Shown: piece after piece, positions 25,482 to 34,128 of the stretch
Layout: the number at the start of each line of letters is the position of its first letter
How positions within the stretch are numbered: position 1 is the first letter of the stretch
Origin: Bacteroidales bacterium
GTDB lineage: Bacteria > Bacteroidota > Bacteroidia > Bacteroidales > UBA932
Assembly: GCA_017616655.1 (NCBI GenBank)
Contig: JAFZXU010000011.1
Span: 112,261 to 176,260 of the forward strand
DNA: 64,000 nucleotides
Direction of reading: 5' to 3'
Notes under the pieces: model-generated
Told to the model about the DNA's origin: nothing
Seen by the model: only the letters and a program-made list of their open reading frames with translations
The model's database searches: none
Made by a program: the position numbers and the translations under genes

Positions 25482-26497
25482 TATTCCGAAAGATAGTCCG
25501 TGCCGTGCCTGAGGGCCAGCATATCGCTGATTACCAGGGCTGTCACAGCAGTGATTACGGGACTGATGCGCCTTACAATGGCCGGGTCGTGACGGCCGGT
25601 GATTTCGAGAGTCGCCTCTGCGCCAGTCTCCAGATTGACGCTCTTCTGCGGCAGCGAAATAGAAGGCGTAGGCTTTACTGCGGTGTTGAATACCACCGGC
25701 ATTCCGTTGGAGATGCCGCCGTTGATGCCGCCGCTGTAGTTGGTCTCGGTCCCGATGCGTCCGTCCGCCACGCAGAACTGGTCGTTGGCCTGCGAACCGC
25801 GCATACGGGCGAGGGCGAATCCGCCTCCGAACTCGATTCCCTTGACGCCTCCCAGAGCAAAAACCGCTCTGGCGAGCGCTCCTTCGAGCGAGTCGAACCA
25901 GGGCTCTCCCAAACCGGCTTCAAGTCCGGTAATCTCGGTGCGTACTATGCCGCCCACCGAGTCTCCGTCGGCCTTGGCTTTGAGAACAGCCTCTTCGAAT
26001 GAGCTTTCGTCCTTCAGGCCGGCGCATTCGACAACCTTGCTGCAAATATCTATTCCCTTGCGTTCAAGCGCGTTAAGTAGTATCGCTCCGGCCGCTGTGA
26101 TGGCTGCGGTCAGCCTGCCGCTGAAGTGGCCTCCGCCTCGCCAGTCCTCGAAACCGTCGTATTTGACGTGGGCCGTGAAATCGGCGTGCGAGGGACGGGG
26201 AAGGCCGGCGTTGGCGGCGTAATCTTCGCTGCGCACATCGGTGTTGGGTATCAGGATGCAGAGCGGCGCTCCTGTGGTCATTCCGTTGAAGACTCCGCTG
26301 ACGATCCGGAATGCATCCGGTTCGCGGCGGGCGGTGTCGGCTGCACCGGCAGGCCTGCGTTTTGAAAGCAGGAGGGCGATATAACCCTCATCGACCGGCA
26401 TTCCGGGTGCGAGGCCGTCCAGGACGGCGCCCACCGCCTCTCCGTGCGACTCTCCGAAGAGGGTCAGGATTACGCTTGTTCCGATTGAATTCCTCAT
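25481..26497 (-). CDS. aroC: chorismate synthase
   Basis: AroC (338 aa) eliminates phosphate from EPSP to yield chorismate, using reduced FMN. It has the N-terminal signature G-E-S-H-G near residue 15, R-R-P near 49 and a late G-R-H-D-P near 306. Length is slightly below the common 350-360. The gene overlaps aroB by 4 nt and aroE-aroK by 1 nt. Confidence 0.95.
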   Translation of the reverse strand: MRNSIGTSVILTLFGESHGEAVGAVLDGLAPGMPVDEGYIALLLSKRRPAGAADTARREPDAFRIVSGVFNGMTTGAPLCILIPNTDVRSEDYAANAGLPRPSHADFTAHVKYDGFEDWRGGGHFSGRLTAAITAAGAILLNALERKGIDICSKVVECAGLKDESSFEEAVLKAKADGDSVGGIVRTEITGLEAGLGEPWFDSLEGALARAVFALGGVKGIEFGGGFALARMRGSQANDQFCVADGRIGTETNYSGGINGGISNGMPVVFNTAVKPTPSISLPQKSVNLETGAEATLEITGRHDPAIVRRISPVITAVTALVISDMLALRHGTDYLSE

Positions 26498-27507
26498 TTT
26501 TCCAAATTATTCTCTATGTAACACTTCAGTTCCTCCGGGCCGGCCTGCCGGAATTCGAAGGAACCTATACTGTCGACGAAAACCACGGTTACCTTTCCCG
26601 AGGCCATCTTCTTGTCGTGGAGGATGTAGGGCTCCAGGGCGGAGTACGGAAAAGGAGAGCGGGAGGAAAGTCCGTATTTCTCAAGCACTTCCCTGATCTG
26701 CCTTGCGGCCTCTGGAGAAGCCATGCAGGGCATTCCCATCGCCACGCACTCGCCGTGGTAGTACTTTCCTCCGGCTGCGGCCTCGATCGCATGCCCAATT
26801 GTGTGGCCGAAATTGAGCACCCTGCGGAGCCCCTTCTCTTCAGGGTCGTGTTCCACTACATCAATCTTGATGCGGAGGGCTGCGGCGATTATTGCCTCGA
26901 TGTCGGCACCGAGGTCGCAGCTGCCGGCGATAAGGGCGAACAGCGAAGGGTCTGAAGTAGCTGCCATCTTTACCGCCTCGGCCAGCCCTTCGTGAAGGAG
27001 CCGTGCGTCGAGGGTCTCCAGAGTGTCGGGGTCGATGATGACCCGTACGGGATTGTAAAATGCTCCGACGGAATTCTTGATGCCGCCGAAATCGATGCCG
27101 GTCTTGCCTCCTACAGATGAATCGAGTTGGGAGAGGAGGGTGGTGGGGATGTTTATGAAATCGATCCCGCGCATATAACTGGCCGCCGCGAATCCGGCGA
27201 TGTCGCCGGTAACGCCGCCGCCGACGGCAACCACCGCGTCGGAGCGGGTGAATCCGAGGCGAAGCATCTCCGAAAGAATGGCGGCGAAAGTATCAAGGTT
27301 CTTGCTTTTCTCTCCGTGAGGGAAAACGAACCTGTAGCCCTCCCTGCACTGGGAGAGCACGGCATCGGAATAGGCGGAAGGGATGCCGTCGTCAGTGACT
27401 ACCAGGACCTTGCGGTTCAGGTCGGCCAGCGAGGCGGCGTCGCGGATGGCGCCTCTTGCCACGGTAATCCCGTAGCCACCTTCAGGCGTATGGCAATAGA
27501 GTTCCAT
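26494..27507 (-). CDS. aroB: 3-dehydroquinate synthase
   Basis: AroB (337 aa) cyclises DAHP to 3-dehydroquinate with NAD and a divalent metal. It shows V-G-G-G-V-T-G-D-I-A-G-F-A-A near residues 96-109, P-T-T-L-L-S-Q-L-D-S-S-V-G-G-K-T near 121, and the metal-ligand block N-F-G-H-T-I-G-H-A-I near 234. It starts 2 nt after pheA. Confidence 0.95.
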   Translation of the reverse strand: MELYCHTPEGGYGITVARGAIRDAASLADLNRKVLVVTDDGIPSAYSDAVLSQCREGYRFVFPHGEKSKNLDTFAAILSEMLRLGFTRSDAVVAVGGGVTGDIAGFAAASYMRGIDFINIPTTLLSQLDSSVGGKTGIDFGGIKNSVGAFYNPVRVIIDPDTLETLDARLLHEGLAEAVKMAATSDPSLFALIAGSCDLGADIEAIIAAALRIKIDVVEHDPEEKGLRRVLNFGHTIGHAIEAAAGGKYYHGECVAMGMPCMASPEAARQIREVLEKYGLSSRSPFPYSALEPYILHDKKMASGKVTVVFVDSIGSFEFRQAGPEELKCYIENNLEK

Positions 27508-27509
27508 TC

Positions 27510-28595
27510 TCAGATTCGTTTGTAAGCTCCCACGAGCTTGAATTTATCGCAAACGGTATGGAGCTGCCGCATCAAATCCTTGCCGTCCTCCGAAGAGGCG
27601 TTGCCTTCGAGTTCGGCGTAGAAATAGTGATTCCAGAGCGGCTCCTTCATCGGCCGGCTGCGGAGATTGTTCATGTTGAAGCCGTGGGCGCCGATGATAT
27701 TGAGTACCTTGGCAAGTGCGCCGGCCTCGTTCTTCACTGTAAACATCAGGATGAAGTACTCTCCCGTGCTGCTTTTGGAAGGGGCGTTCATCACCCTCGA
27801 AAGGGTGGCGAAGCGGGTGGTGTTGGTCCTGGAGTGGCTTATGTTGGCTTCGATGATCTCAAGCCCGTAGAGGTTTGCCGTTTCGACGGATCCGATAGCG
27901 GCCATCGTCCTGTCGCCCTTCTCCGCAACGAACTTGGCGGCCATCGCGGTATTTTCGTATTCGATTTCGCTGAGGCCGTGGCGGTGGATGAATGAAGAGC
28001 ACTGCGAAAGGGCCTGGGGATGGCTTATGACGGTCTTGATCTCTTCAGTCCTGGCTCCTTTTATTCCGATCAGGTTCTGGGTGACATTCAGCTCGAGCAT
28101 CATATTGATATACAGGCTTCCTTCGAAAATCAGGTCGGAAACCTTTCCAACCTCTCCGGAGAAACTGTTCTCGATGGGGAGCACGGTAATATCCACCTCT
28201 CCTTTCTCGCAGGCTTTGTATGCTCCTTCGAAGTCGGGGTAGGGAACCAGGTTCGCTTCGGGGAATATTCGCGATGCGGCTATCTGCCCGAACGCGCCGG
28301 GAACTCCGCTGTAGGCCACCTTCATCCCGTCGGTCAGGTGGTGCTGGTAGGATTTGGAGATATTCATGACCTCCTTGAGGAAGAGCACATAATACTCCTG
28401 GAGAACCTTCTCCGGAACATTGTCTATATTATTGGCGATGACCCTTGCTTCCTGCTCCGCATCGAGCACCGGAAGCCCGTTTGCAACCTTGTATTCGAGA
28501 ACCTTGCTCACGATCTCCATCCTCCTGCGAAATAGGGATGCCATCTCTTTGTCTGCCTGCTGGATCTCCTGTCTCAGCTTTTCCAGTTCGTTCAT
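27510..28595 (-). CDS. pheA: bifunctional chorismate mutase / prephenate dehydratase
   Basis: This 361-aa P-protein turns chorismate into prephenate and then phenylpyruvate. Residues 1 to about 85 are an AroQ-type mutase (R-R-M-E-I-V near the N-terminus). Residues about 92-270 are prephenate dehydratase, with the T-R-F motif in N-T-T-R-F-A. An ACT domain follows at about 280-355 (N-E-A-G-A-L and L-R-S-R-P), implying feedback by phenylalanine. The ATG at 28595 was chosen because it gives a normal mutase start; a TTG nine codons upstream overlaps the thioesterase stop. aroB follows after 2 nt. Confidence 0.94.
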   Translation of the reverse strand: MNELEKLRQEIQQADKEMASLFRRRMEIVSKVLEYKVANGLPVLDAEQEARVIANNIDNVPEKVLQEYYVLFLKEVMNISKSYQHHLTDGMKVAYSGVPGAFGQIAASRIFPEANLVPYPDFEGAYKACEKGEVDITVLPIENSFSGEVGKVSDLIFEGSLYINMMLELNVTQNLIGIKGARTEEIKTVISHPQALSQCSSFIHRHGLSEIEYENTAMAAKFVAEKGDRTMAAIGSVETANLYGLEIIEANISHSRTNTTRFATLSRVMNAPSKSSTGEYFILMFTVKNEAGALAKVLNIIGAHGFNMNNLRSRPMKEPLWNHYFYAELEGNASSEDGKDLMRQLHTVCDKFKLVGAYKRI

Positions 28596-28618
28596 ATTTG
28601 AAATGGGAAAAATATGTG

Positions 28619-29344
28619 TCAATTCATTTCCAACAGCATAACCGTTGCTCCTCCTACCCGGGCGGCGTAATTGATGCGCCCGTCGCGTATGGCTCGGTAA
28701 TACTCTATTGTGTCTCCCAGCTTGGTCTCCTTCAGGAAGTTGATGGTTATCTCCACGGGGAAGAAAGCGGGATTGACCGTCTTCTCGCAGTCCACCGCCC
28801 AGCGTAGGTACTGGCTGTTGTTGACGTGTCCCACGAAGTCGGTTTCGGAATACATAACCCTGTGGCTCAGAAGCGGAAGGCTCCCGTATCCGTCGCAGGG
28901 AGTCAGTTTGGCGGGAGTGGAAGCAGCCTCTTCGGGGTTCTGCTCCCAGGACTCGACAATCTGGGATATCCTGTCGCTGCGCACCAGCGCGCGGCTCTCA
29001 AGGTTGATTACAAGGCAGAGGCCGCAGCCCAGCAGGATGGGCTCTCCGTCGGAGTCCAGGATCCTGTACTGCCTGTTGAAGAAGAGCCCTTCGAGCCCCT
29101 TGCTCCAGGTCTCCATCCTGACTATTTCGTTGATCGAAGGGCGCCGTCTGATGACGATATGGATTCTGGAAAATATCCAGGCGAACCCCCGGCTTTCCAT
29201 CAGATCCTCGCCGCATCCTAACTGATGGGAGCCGTTATAGGAGAGTTCCTGAAAGATATGCAGGATGTTCCCGGTGCCGAGTTTCTTGCCTCCGTCCACC
29301 ATGTGGCTGGGAACCATGAATTGTTCTGTATATCTGTCTTCCAT
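28619..29344 (-). CDS. acyl-ACP thioesterase
   Basis: This is a 241-aa double-hotdog protein of the plant FatA/bacterial acyl-ACP thioesterase family, releasing fatty acids from acyl carrier protein. Its first hotdog has W-I-F-S-R-I-H-I near residues 55-62. The second has D-F-V-G-H-V-N-N-S-Q-Y-L-R-W near 168-181, the conserved catalytic-region asparagine and histidine. It is the first gene of the long aromatic operon, 23 nt from pheA, and has its own -7 box 22 nt upstream. Its link to aromatic synthesis is unexplained. Confidence 0.9.
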   Translation of the reverse strand: MEDRYTEQFMVPSHMVDGGKKLGTGNILHIFQELSYNGSHQLGCGEDLMESRGFAWIFSRIHIVIRRRPSINEIVRMETWSKGLEGLFFNRQYRILDSDGEPILLGCGLCLVINLESRALVRSDRISQIVESWEQNPEEAASTPAKLTPCDGYGSLPLLSHRVMYSETDFVGHVNNSQYLRWAVDCEKTVNPAFFPVEITINFLKETKLGDTIEYYRAIRDGRINYAARVGGATVMLLEMN

Positions 29345-29366
29345 AGGGGCAATTACTTATAAACTA

Positions 29367-29393
29367 CAAATTTACTCATTTTTTGTAAATTTG
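29367..29393. promoter_or_regulatory. overlapping divergent promoters with 9-bp inverted repeat
   Basis: CAAATTTAC (29367-29375) and GTAAATTTG (29385-29393) are exact reverse complements separated by 9 nt. Each arm contains a TAAATTTG -7 box: the minus-strand one (29367-29374) for the acyl-ACP thioesterase/aromatic operon, and the plus-strand one (29386-29393) for the LytTR gene. The two polymerase sites must overlap, so the promoters probably compete. The repeat could also be an operator. Confidence 0.6.
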
Positions 29394-29405
29394 CACCCTC
29401 GATTT

Positions 29406-30266
29406 ATGGCGATGAATGCACCAAGACACTTTCTGAAGAAGGATTTCCTCTTGCTGACGGCGAGTCTCGACGTCCTCTTCTCCATAGTCTATCTCGCCAT
29501 CTACCGTCCATTTTCCTCGTCGTCCGCATTCTGGATCTCCCTAACCGATGAAAAGGCGGGAGTCTATACCATGCTCTTCTTCGTATCCGGAATGGCCTGG
29601 CTGCTGCTTACCAAGTATATCCTGAATCTCTACGACCGCCGGCACGACGTGACCCTGAGGGGGCTTGCAATCGTACTCGGAGCCGACATCCTGGGCGTCT
29701 CGGTCCTCTATATGTTCTTCACCTTCCTGGCCGGAAAGGCCGGAGCGGTTCCGCAGGCGGAGCTGCTGCTGAGGACCCTGGTGTGCGTCTTCCTGATTCT
29801 CGTGATCCCCTTTGCCCTATGCGTGCTCTACGCCTTCATCCAGGACCGCAACGAGGAGATCGCGCTGCTCAAGCTCAATTCCGCTCCGAAGGAGGAGAAG
29901 AAGGGGGATACCCTTCTCAACCTTGCCGATTATTCCGGCGCCGTGAAGATTTCAGCGATGCCGGACGAGATCTGCTACCTCGAGTCGCAGGACAATTATG
30001 TCTGCATCCATTTCCTGGTAGACGGACAGATGAACAGTTACCTGCTCCGCAATACCACCGCAGGGCTTGAGGATGCCTTCAGGGGCACCCTGCTTATGAG
30101 GTGCCACCGTTCCTTCATCATCAACGTGGCCCACGTTAAGCTCATAAAGCACGAAAAGGGGAGGGCCCTGGTCGTTATGGACGATGCGGTCGGAACTGTG
30201 ATTCCAGTCTCGAAGAGTTATTACAAGGATGTTATGGATGTCCTTGTGCAGTACAGGGCGTCGTAG
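29406..30266 (+). CDS. membrane-bound LytTR-domain transcriptional regulator
   Basis: This 286-aa protein has about four transmembrane helices in residues 15-150 followed by a LytTR DNA-binding domain at about 185-283 (S-Q-D-N-Y-V-C-I-H-F, later M-R-C-H-R-S-F-I-I-N). There is no receiver or kinase domain, so this is the one-piece membrane sensor-regulator form common in Bacteroidota. The ATG at 29406 lies 13 nt after its -7 box; an in-frame ATG two codons later is equally possible, and upstream starts would lie before the promoter. The GT4 gene follows after 32 nt. Its target is unknown, and the adjacent inverted repeat is a candidate. Confidence 0.9.
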   Translation: MAMNAPRHFLKKDFLLLTASLDVLFSIVYLAIYRPFSSSSAFWISLTDEKAGVYTMLFFVSGMAWLLLTKYILNLYDRRHDVTLRGLAIVLGADILGVSVLYMFFTFLAGKAGAVPQAELLLRTLVCVFLILVIPFALCVLYAFIQDRNEEIALLKLNSAPKEEKKGDTLLNLADYSGAVKISAMPDEICYLESQDNYVCIHFLVDGQMNSYLLRNTTAGLEDAFRGTLLMRCHRSFIINVAHVKLIKHEKGRALVVMDDAVGTVIPVSKSYYKDVMDVLVQYRAS

Positions 30267-30298
30267 GGCCTGATTTTTGCTAGTAAACAGGCGTTTAA

Positions 30299-31477
30299 AT
30301 GTTTAAGAATATGATGCATAAGCAGGAGAATATCGGGTTGTTCAACGAGTGCTTTCCGCCGGTGATGGACGGGGTTTCGGTTTGCGTGCAGAATTATGCC
30401 TACTGGCTTCAGAAGAATGTCGGCAAGGTCTGCGTCATAACGCCTATGAACTATGGACATAAGTATAACGAAGATTATGAGGTGCTGGAGTATATGTCCA
30501 TTCCGGTGCCCTTCAGGCCGCCCTATATGACCGGCATAGCCGAAGTCGATCCTGTCTTTATGGCAAAACTGCTTAAGCGCCGGTTCAAGATAGTCCACGC
30601 CCACAGCCCCTTCACCTCCGGAATGGCGGCCCAGAGGGTTGCCAAATCGCAGAACATTCCGCTGGTCGCGACATTCCACTCGAAATACCGCGACGACTTT
30701 GAGAGGGTCTTCCCCTCCAAGGTAGCCGTGGACCTGATCATCAAGCGAATAATCTCGTTCTATGAGTCCGCCGACGAGGTCTGGGTGCCCCAGGAGTCGG
30801 TCAGGGAAGTAATACGCGAATATGGCTTCAAGGGTAGGGTGGAGGTAGTCGAGAACGGCAGCGACCTCTGCGCCAACTATCCCGACTCCTATTTCGAGGA
30901 GGCTCGCAAGTCGCTGGGAATCAAGGATGGACAGTTTGTCTTTCTGTTCGTGGGGCAGCACATTTGGGAGAAGAATACTAGGCTCATCATAGAGGCCTTG
31001 TCCAGGATCAAGGATCTCGATTTCAGGATGTTCTTCGTGGGCGGAGGCTATGCCGCAGAGGAGATGAAATCCCTCGTTGCCCAGAATGGCCTTGACGACA
31101 AGGTTACCTTCGTCGGAGTCCTTACGGAGAGGGATAAGATAAAGACCTATTATGCCGCGGCGGACCTTTTCCTATTCCCGTCGCTGTATGACAATGCTCC
31201 CCTCGTGGTTCGCGAGGCGGCGGCACTTCATACCCCGTCGATCATGGCGGAAGGGGCTACGGCATCCACCATTATCAAGGACGGCGATAACGGCTTCCTG
31301 ACTCCGAATGACGCGGATCAGTTTGCCGCCAGACTGAGGCAGTTGGTGGCATCGAAGGATGATGTCAAGCGCGCTGGAATCCAGGCTTCGCACACCATAG
31401 TGCGCAGCTGGGAAGACATAGCGGCCGAAGTCCTCGACCGCTACAATTCGCTTCTTGTCCGCAAGAAACTAATCTGA
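30299..31477 (+). CDS. GT4-family glycosyltransferase
   Basis: This 392-aa retaining glycosyltransferase has two Rossmann-like halves. The N-terminal half has N-E-C-F-P-P-V-M-D-G-V near residues 16-26 and H-A-H-S-P-F near 100. The C-terminal half has the nucleotide-sugar signature F-P-S-L-Y-D-N-A-P-L-V-V-R-E-A-A near 297-312. It resembles lipid-anchored glycosyltransferases that act on diacylglycerol or mannosyl acceptors, but the acceptor is not readable here. There is no membrane helix. The start at 30299 has a second ATG five codons in. It probably shares a transcript with the LytTR gene. Confidence 0.9.
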   Translation: MFKNMMHKQENIGLFNECFPPVMDGVSVCVQNYAYWLQKNVGKVCVITPMNYGHKYNEDYEVLEYMSIPVPFRPPYMTGIAEVDPVFMAKLLKRRFKIVHAHSPFTSGMAAQRVAKSQNIPLVATFHSKYRDDFERVFPSKVAVDLIIKRIISFYESADEVWVPQESVREVIREYGFKGRVEVVENGSDLCANYPDSYFEEARKSLGIKDGQFVFLFVGQHIWEKNTRLIIEALSRIKDLDFRMFFVGGGYAAEEMKSLVAQNGLDDKVTFVGVLTERDKIKTYYAAADLFLFPSLYDNAPLVVREAAALHTPSIMAEGATASTIIKDGDNGFLTPNDADQFAARLRQLVASKDDVKRAGIQASHTIVRSWEDIAAEVLDRYNSLLVRKKLI

Positions 31478-32239
31478 TTATCTCAGCGACTCGTGCAGGC
31501 GCACTTCGACTCCGCTTTCAGAAAGCAGGCCGGGAAGTTCTGAGAGGTCGGTCTTGCTGTAATGATAGGGAATCAGCACCTTCGGGGCGATGACTTTGGC
31601 GGCTTCGACGCACTGAGGAACCGTCATCGTATATGGCTGGTTCACAGGCAGGAAGGCGACGTCAATCGAACCGTAGATTGATGAGAATCCAGACATCTTG
31701 GGAATCGGCTCGGTATCACCTGCGACATATATCGTGAGGCCGTCGACATTGAAGATATAGCCGTTGCCGTTGCCCTTGGGGTGGAACCTTTCGCGCCCTT
31801 CGGTCGTGTTGTATGCCGGCACGACCGAATATCGGATCTTCGGGGTCAAAAGTCCGCTGTCGCCGTTTGCAAGTGCGGTCCCCTTGCCCAGTTTGGCGCA
31901 ACCGGAGGCATTTGCGAAGATAAGGGTTCCGGCTTTCGAAAGCGAATCGATGGTCTCTGCGGAGAGATGGTCGTAGTGTTCGTGGGTTACGAAGATGGCG
32001 TCAGCCTTGCCTAAGGGGCCGTAGTCGTTGATCTTGCCGTCCATCTCGCCGACAGGGTCGATCTGGATTGAGTAACCGTTGTAATTGATGGCGATGGAGC
32101 CGTGGCAGATGCAGGCGATCTCTACCTTTGCTCCGCCCGGAGTCATGAAGATTTCAGTGTCTTTCATTTCCTCAGTTTTGTTGGTTGTGCAGGCTGCGAG
32201 TGCTGCAATCGCAGCCGCAAGGGTAAGCAACTGTCTCAT
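31478..32239 (-). CDS. MBL-fold metal-dependent hydrolase, lipoprotein
   Basis: This 253-aa protein has a lipoprotein signal (lipobox L-A-A-C at Cys17) and a metallo-beta-lactamase fold of the UlaG-like group. Metal ligands are in T-H-E-H-Y-D-H near residue 85, with A-G-D-T-E near 170 and a late P-Y-H-Y near 225. It should be exported and lipid-anchored, which is less usual for UlaG-like hydrolases. The substrate is unknown. The gene is divergent from cardiolipin synthase, and a -7 box lies 17 nt upstream. Confidence 0.87.
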   Translation of the reverse strand: MRQLLTLAAAIAALAACTTNKTEEMKDTEIFMTPGGAKVEIACICHGSIAINYNGYSIQIDPVGEMDGKINDYGPLGKADAIFVTHEHYDHLSAETIDSLSKAGTLIFANASGCAKLGKGTALANGDSGLLTPKIRYSVVPAYNTTEGRERFHPKGNGNGYIFNVDGLTIYVAGDTEPIPKMSGFSSIYGSIDVAFLPVNQPYTMTVPQCVEAAKVIAPKVLIPYHYSKTDLSELPGLLSESGVEVRLHESLR

Positions 32240-32256
32240 TGTGGTTCGATTATATG

Positions 32257-32264
32257 CAAAGATA
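32257..32264 (-). promoter_or_regulatory. candidate -7 box for the MBL-fold lipoprotein
   Basis: Read on the minus strand this is TATCTTTG, matching TAnnTTTG, 17 nt before the ATG at 32239. No clear -33 element is seen. Confidence 0.5.
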
Positions 32265-32285
32265 GGAATAATCCTTTGGAATTCT

Positions 32286-32293
32286 TAACTTTG
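32286..32293 (+). promoter_or_regulatory. candidate -7 box for cardiolipin synthase
   Basis: TAACTTTG matches TAnnTTTG on the plus strand, 21 nt before the ATG at 32315. No good -33 TTTG was found at 19-21 nt. Confidence 0.5.
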
Positions 32294-32314
32294 CGAAAAT
32301 CCTTTTTTCACCCT

Positions 32315-33727
32315 ATGGCACTCTGGCTTCGAGTAATCTTCGGCATCCTCTTCGTAAGCATCATCGTGATTCTCATAGCCGAGAACCGCCATCCCGTCCA
32401 GACCCTGGCGTGGATACTGCTGCTCTTCCTGCTGCCGGTCATAGGACTTATACTCTATTTCTTCCTGGGAATTAACAAGCGTAACGAGCGCCTTATAAGC
32501 GACGAAAAACTCAAGGTGCTGAAAGACCTTACCCGGGAGAGCGCAGGCGACCTCGTTGTGGAAGGGGAAGTGGAGGAAGACAACGAGACGGCCCATCTGC
32601 TGGGAATGATCAACGACTCGGTGGTGACCGACGGCAATGACGTGAGGTTCTACACCCAATTCGACCCGATGTTCGCGGACCTGATGGAGGATATACGCAA
32701 TGCGCGCCATCATATTCATTTCCAGTTCTTTATATTCAAAGGCGACAGGGTTGGAATGGAGGTGGGAGAACTCCTGGCAGCCAAGGCGAAGGAGGGGGTC
32801 GAGGTGCGCGTGCAGTTCGATGACGCGGCGAACCTCACCCTGCCCAAGAGGAGATTCTACCGCTGGCTCCGCAGCCAGGGAGTGCAGGTGCATCCCTTCC
32901 TGAAGGTGGTGATTCCTTTCATCTCCAACAATGCAAACTACCGCAACCACAGGAAGGTGGTGGTGATCGACGGCAAGGTGGGCTATGCGGGCGGAATGAA
33001 CATAGCCGACCGCTACTCCGACGGCATCCACGGCGGAATATGGCGCGACACCCATTTCCGCGTCACCGGACCGGCTGTGGCCGAACTGCAGACCTCGTTC
33101 CTGACCGACTGGCAGTTCTCCTCCAAGGAGTTCTTGTTCTCCAAGAAATACTTCCCCAAGGCCGTTGCGGAGGGGAATGTCAAGATGCAGATAGCCACCT
33201 CCGGCCCGATGGACGAATGGCATGTCATCATGCAGGGAATGCTCAATCTTATCGCCCAATCGGACAGGTACATCTATATTGAAACGCCCTATTTCATACC
33301 GTCCGAGACGATTTTGATGTCGCTCCGTAATGCCGCGCTATCCGGTCTCGACGTGAGGATCATCCTCCCGGAAAGGATGGACAGGGGAGTTCTTACCGGC
33401 CTCGCAACCCGCTCTTACATAGAGCCCATGCTGGTGGCCGGGGCACGTGTGTTCTTCTATAAGAAGGGCTTTATCCACGCCAAGAGCATTGTAGTGGACG
33501 ACAGGACCTCCACGGTGGGCTCCACCAATATCGACAACCGCAGTTTCGACCAGGACTTCGAAATCAACGCCTTCTTCTACGACGTTCCCGTGGCTGAACG
33601 CCTCCGGGATGACTTTATGAAAGACCAGGCTGACAGTGTAGAGATCAGCCTGGCCGAATGGTCAGCGAGGGGACGGATCAAACGCTTCAAGGAGTCTGTC
33701 GCCCGCCTTTTCTCCCCGCTCCTTTAA
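32315..33727 (+). CDS. cls: cardiolipin synthase (phospholipase D family)
   Basis: This 470-aa membrane enzyme joins two phosphatidylglycerols or a related pair to cardiolipin. Two N-terminal transmembrane helices (about residues 4-24 and 29-52) precede two PLD domains. The catalytic HKD motifs are H-R-K-V-V-V-I-D-G near 212 and H-A-K-S-I-V-V-D-D near 386. The ATG at 32315 fits the family start (A-L-W-L-R-V-I-F-G) and lies 21 nt after a -7 box. A longer upstream frame would run through the divergent gene's promoter. Confidence 0.93.
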   Translation: MALWLRVIFGILFVSIIVILIAENRHPVQTLAWILLLFLLPVIGLILYFFLGINKRNERLISDEKLKVLKDLTRESAGDLVVEGEVEEDNETAHLLGMINDSVVTDGNDVRFYTQFDPMFADLMEDIRNARHHIHFQFFIFKGDRVGMEVGELLAAKAKEGVEVRVQFDDAANLTLPKRRFYRWLRSQGVQVHPFLKVVIPFISNNANYRNHRKVVVIDGKVGYAGGMNIADRYSDGIHGGIWRDTHFRVTGPAVAELQTSFLTDWQFSSKEFLFSKKYFPKAVAEGNVKMQIATSGPMDEWHVIMQGMLNLIAQSDRYIYIETPYFIPSETILMSLRNAALSGLDVRIILPERMDRGVLTGLATRSYIEPMLVAGARVFFYKKGFIHAKSIVVDDRTSTVGSTNIDNRSFDQDFEINAFFYDVPVAERLRDDFMKDQADSVEISLAEWSARGRIKRFKESVARLFSPLL

Positions 33728-33733
33728 TACCCG

Positions 33734-34099
33734 TTATTTGAACTCGACAACGGTTCCGGTAGCGTATGCCGTAACGCGAGTCCATATTCCAAGCACCGTC
33801 TCCTCATAGTAAACGATGTTGGTGTTGGCGATTGCCTGTGATCCGACAAGCCCTGCATTCTTGATCATATTGGCGGTAGCTGCGTTGCGTGCCATTACCT
33901 GTGCGCGTCCGCCGATGCCGAATATGTACTCTGCGCTGGCTTCGCCCGAGACGGTGCGGATAACATTGAAGTTGTTCTGCGAGAGAACCACGCTCGTCTG
34001 GATCTGGTTCTGGTTGAAAGTGAGTTCTGTGCCGATACCGCAGCTGCTTACGGCCGCGAGAGCGATCACGATTGCGAGAATTGAAAAAAACTTTTTCAT
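33734..34099 (-). CDS. small lipoprotein, DUF6567-like
   Basis: This is a 121-aa protein with a lipoprotein signal (M-K-K-F-F-S-I-L-A-I-V-I, lipobox V-S-S-C at Cys20). The mature part is small and alanine/asparagine rich. I associate it with a family of small lipoproteins common in Bacteroidota (DUF6567), with low certainty and no known function. The frame is open much further upstream, but that extension is the shadow of the TSUP gene; the start at 34099 gives a perfect signal peptide. It lies 29 nt after the TSUP gene on the same strand. Confidence 0.78.
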   Translation of the reverse strand: MKKFFSILAIVIALAAVSSCGIGTELTFNQNQIQTSVVLSQNNFNVIRTVSGEASAEYIFGIGGRAQVMARNAATANMIKNAGLVGSQAIANTNIVYYEETVLGIWTRVTAYATGTVVEFK

Positions 34100-34128
34100 T
34101 TTATGGGTTGTAATAAAAGTTAAAGGTG

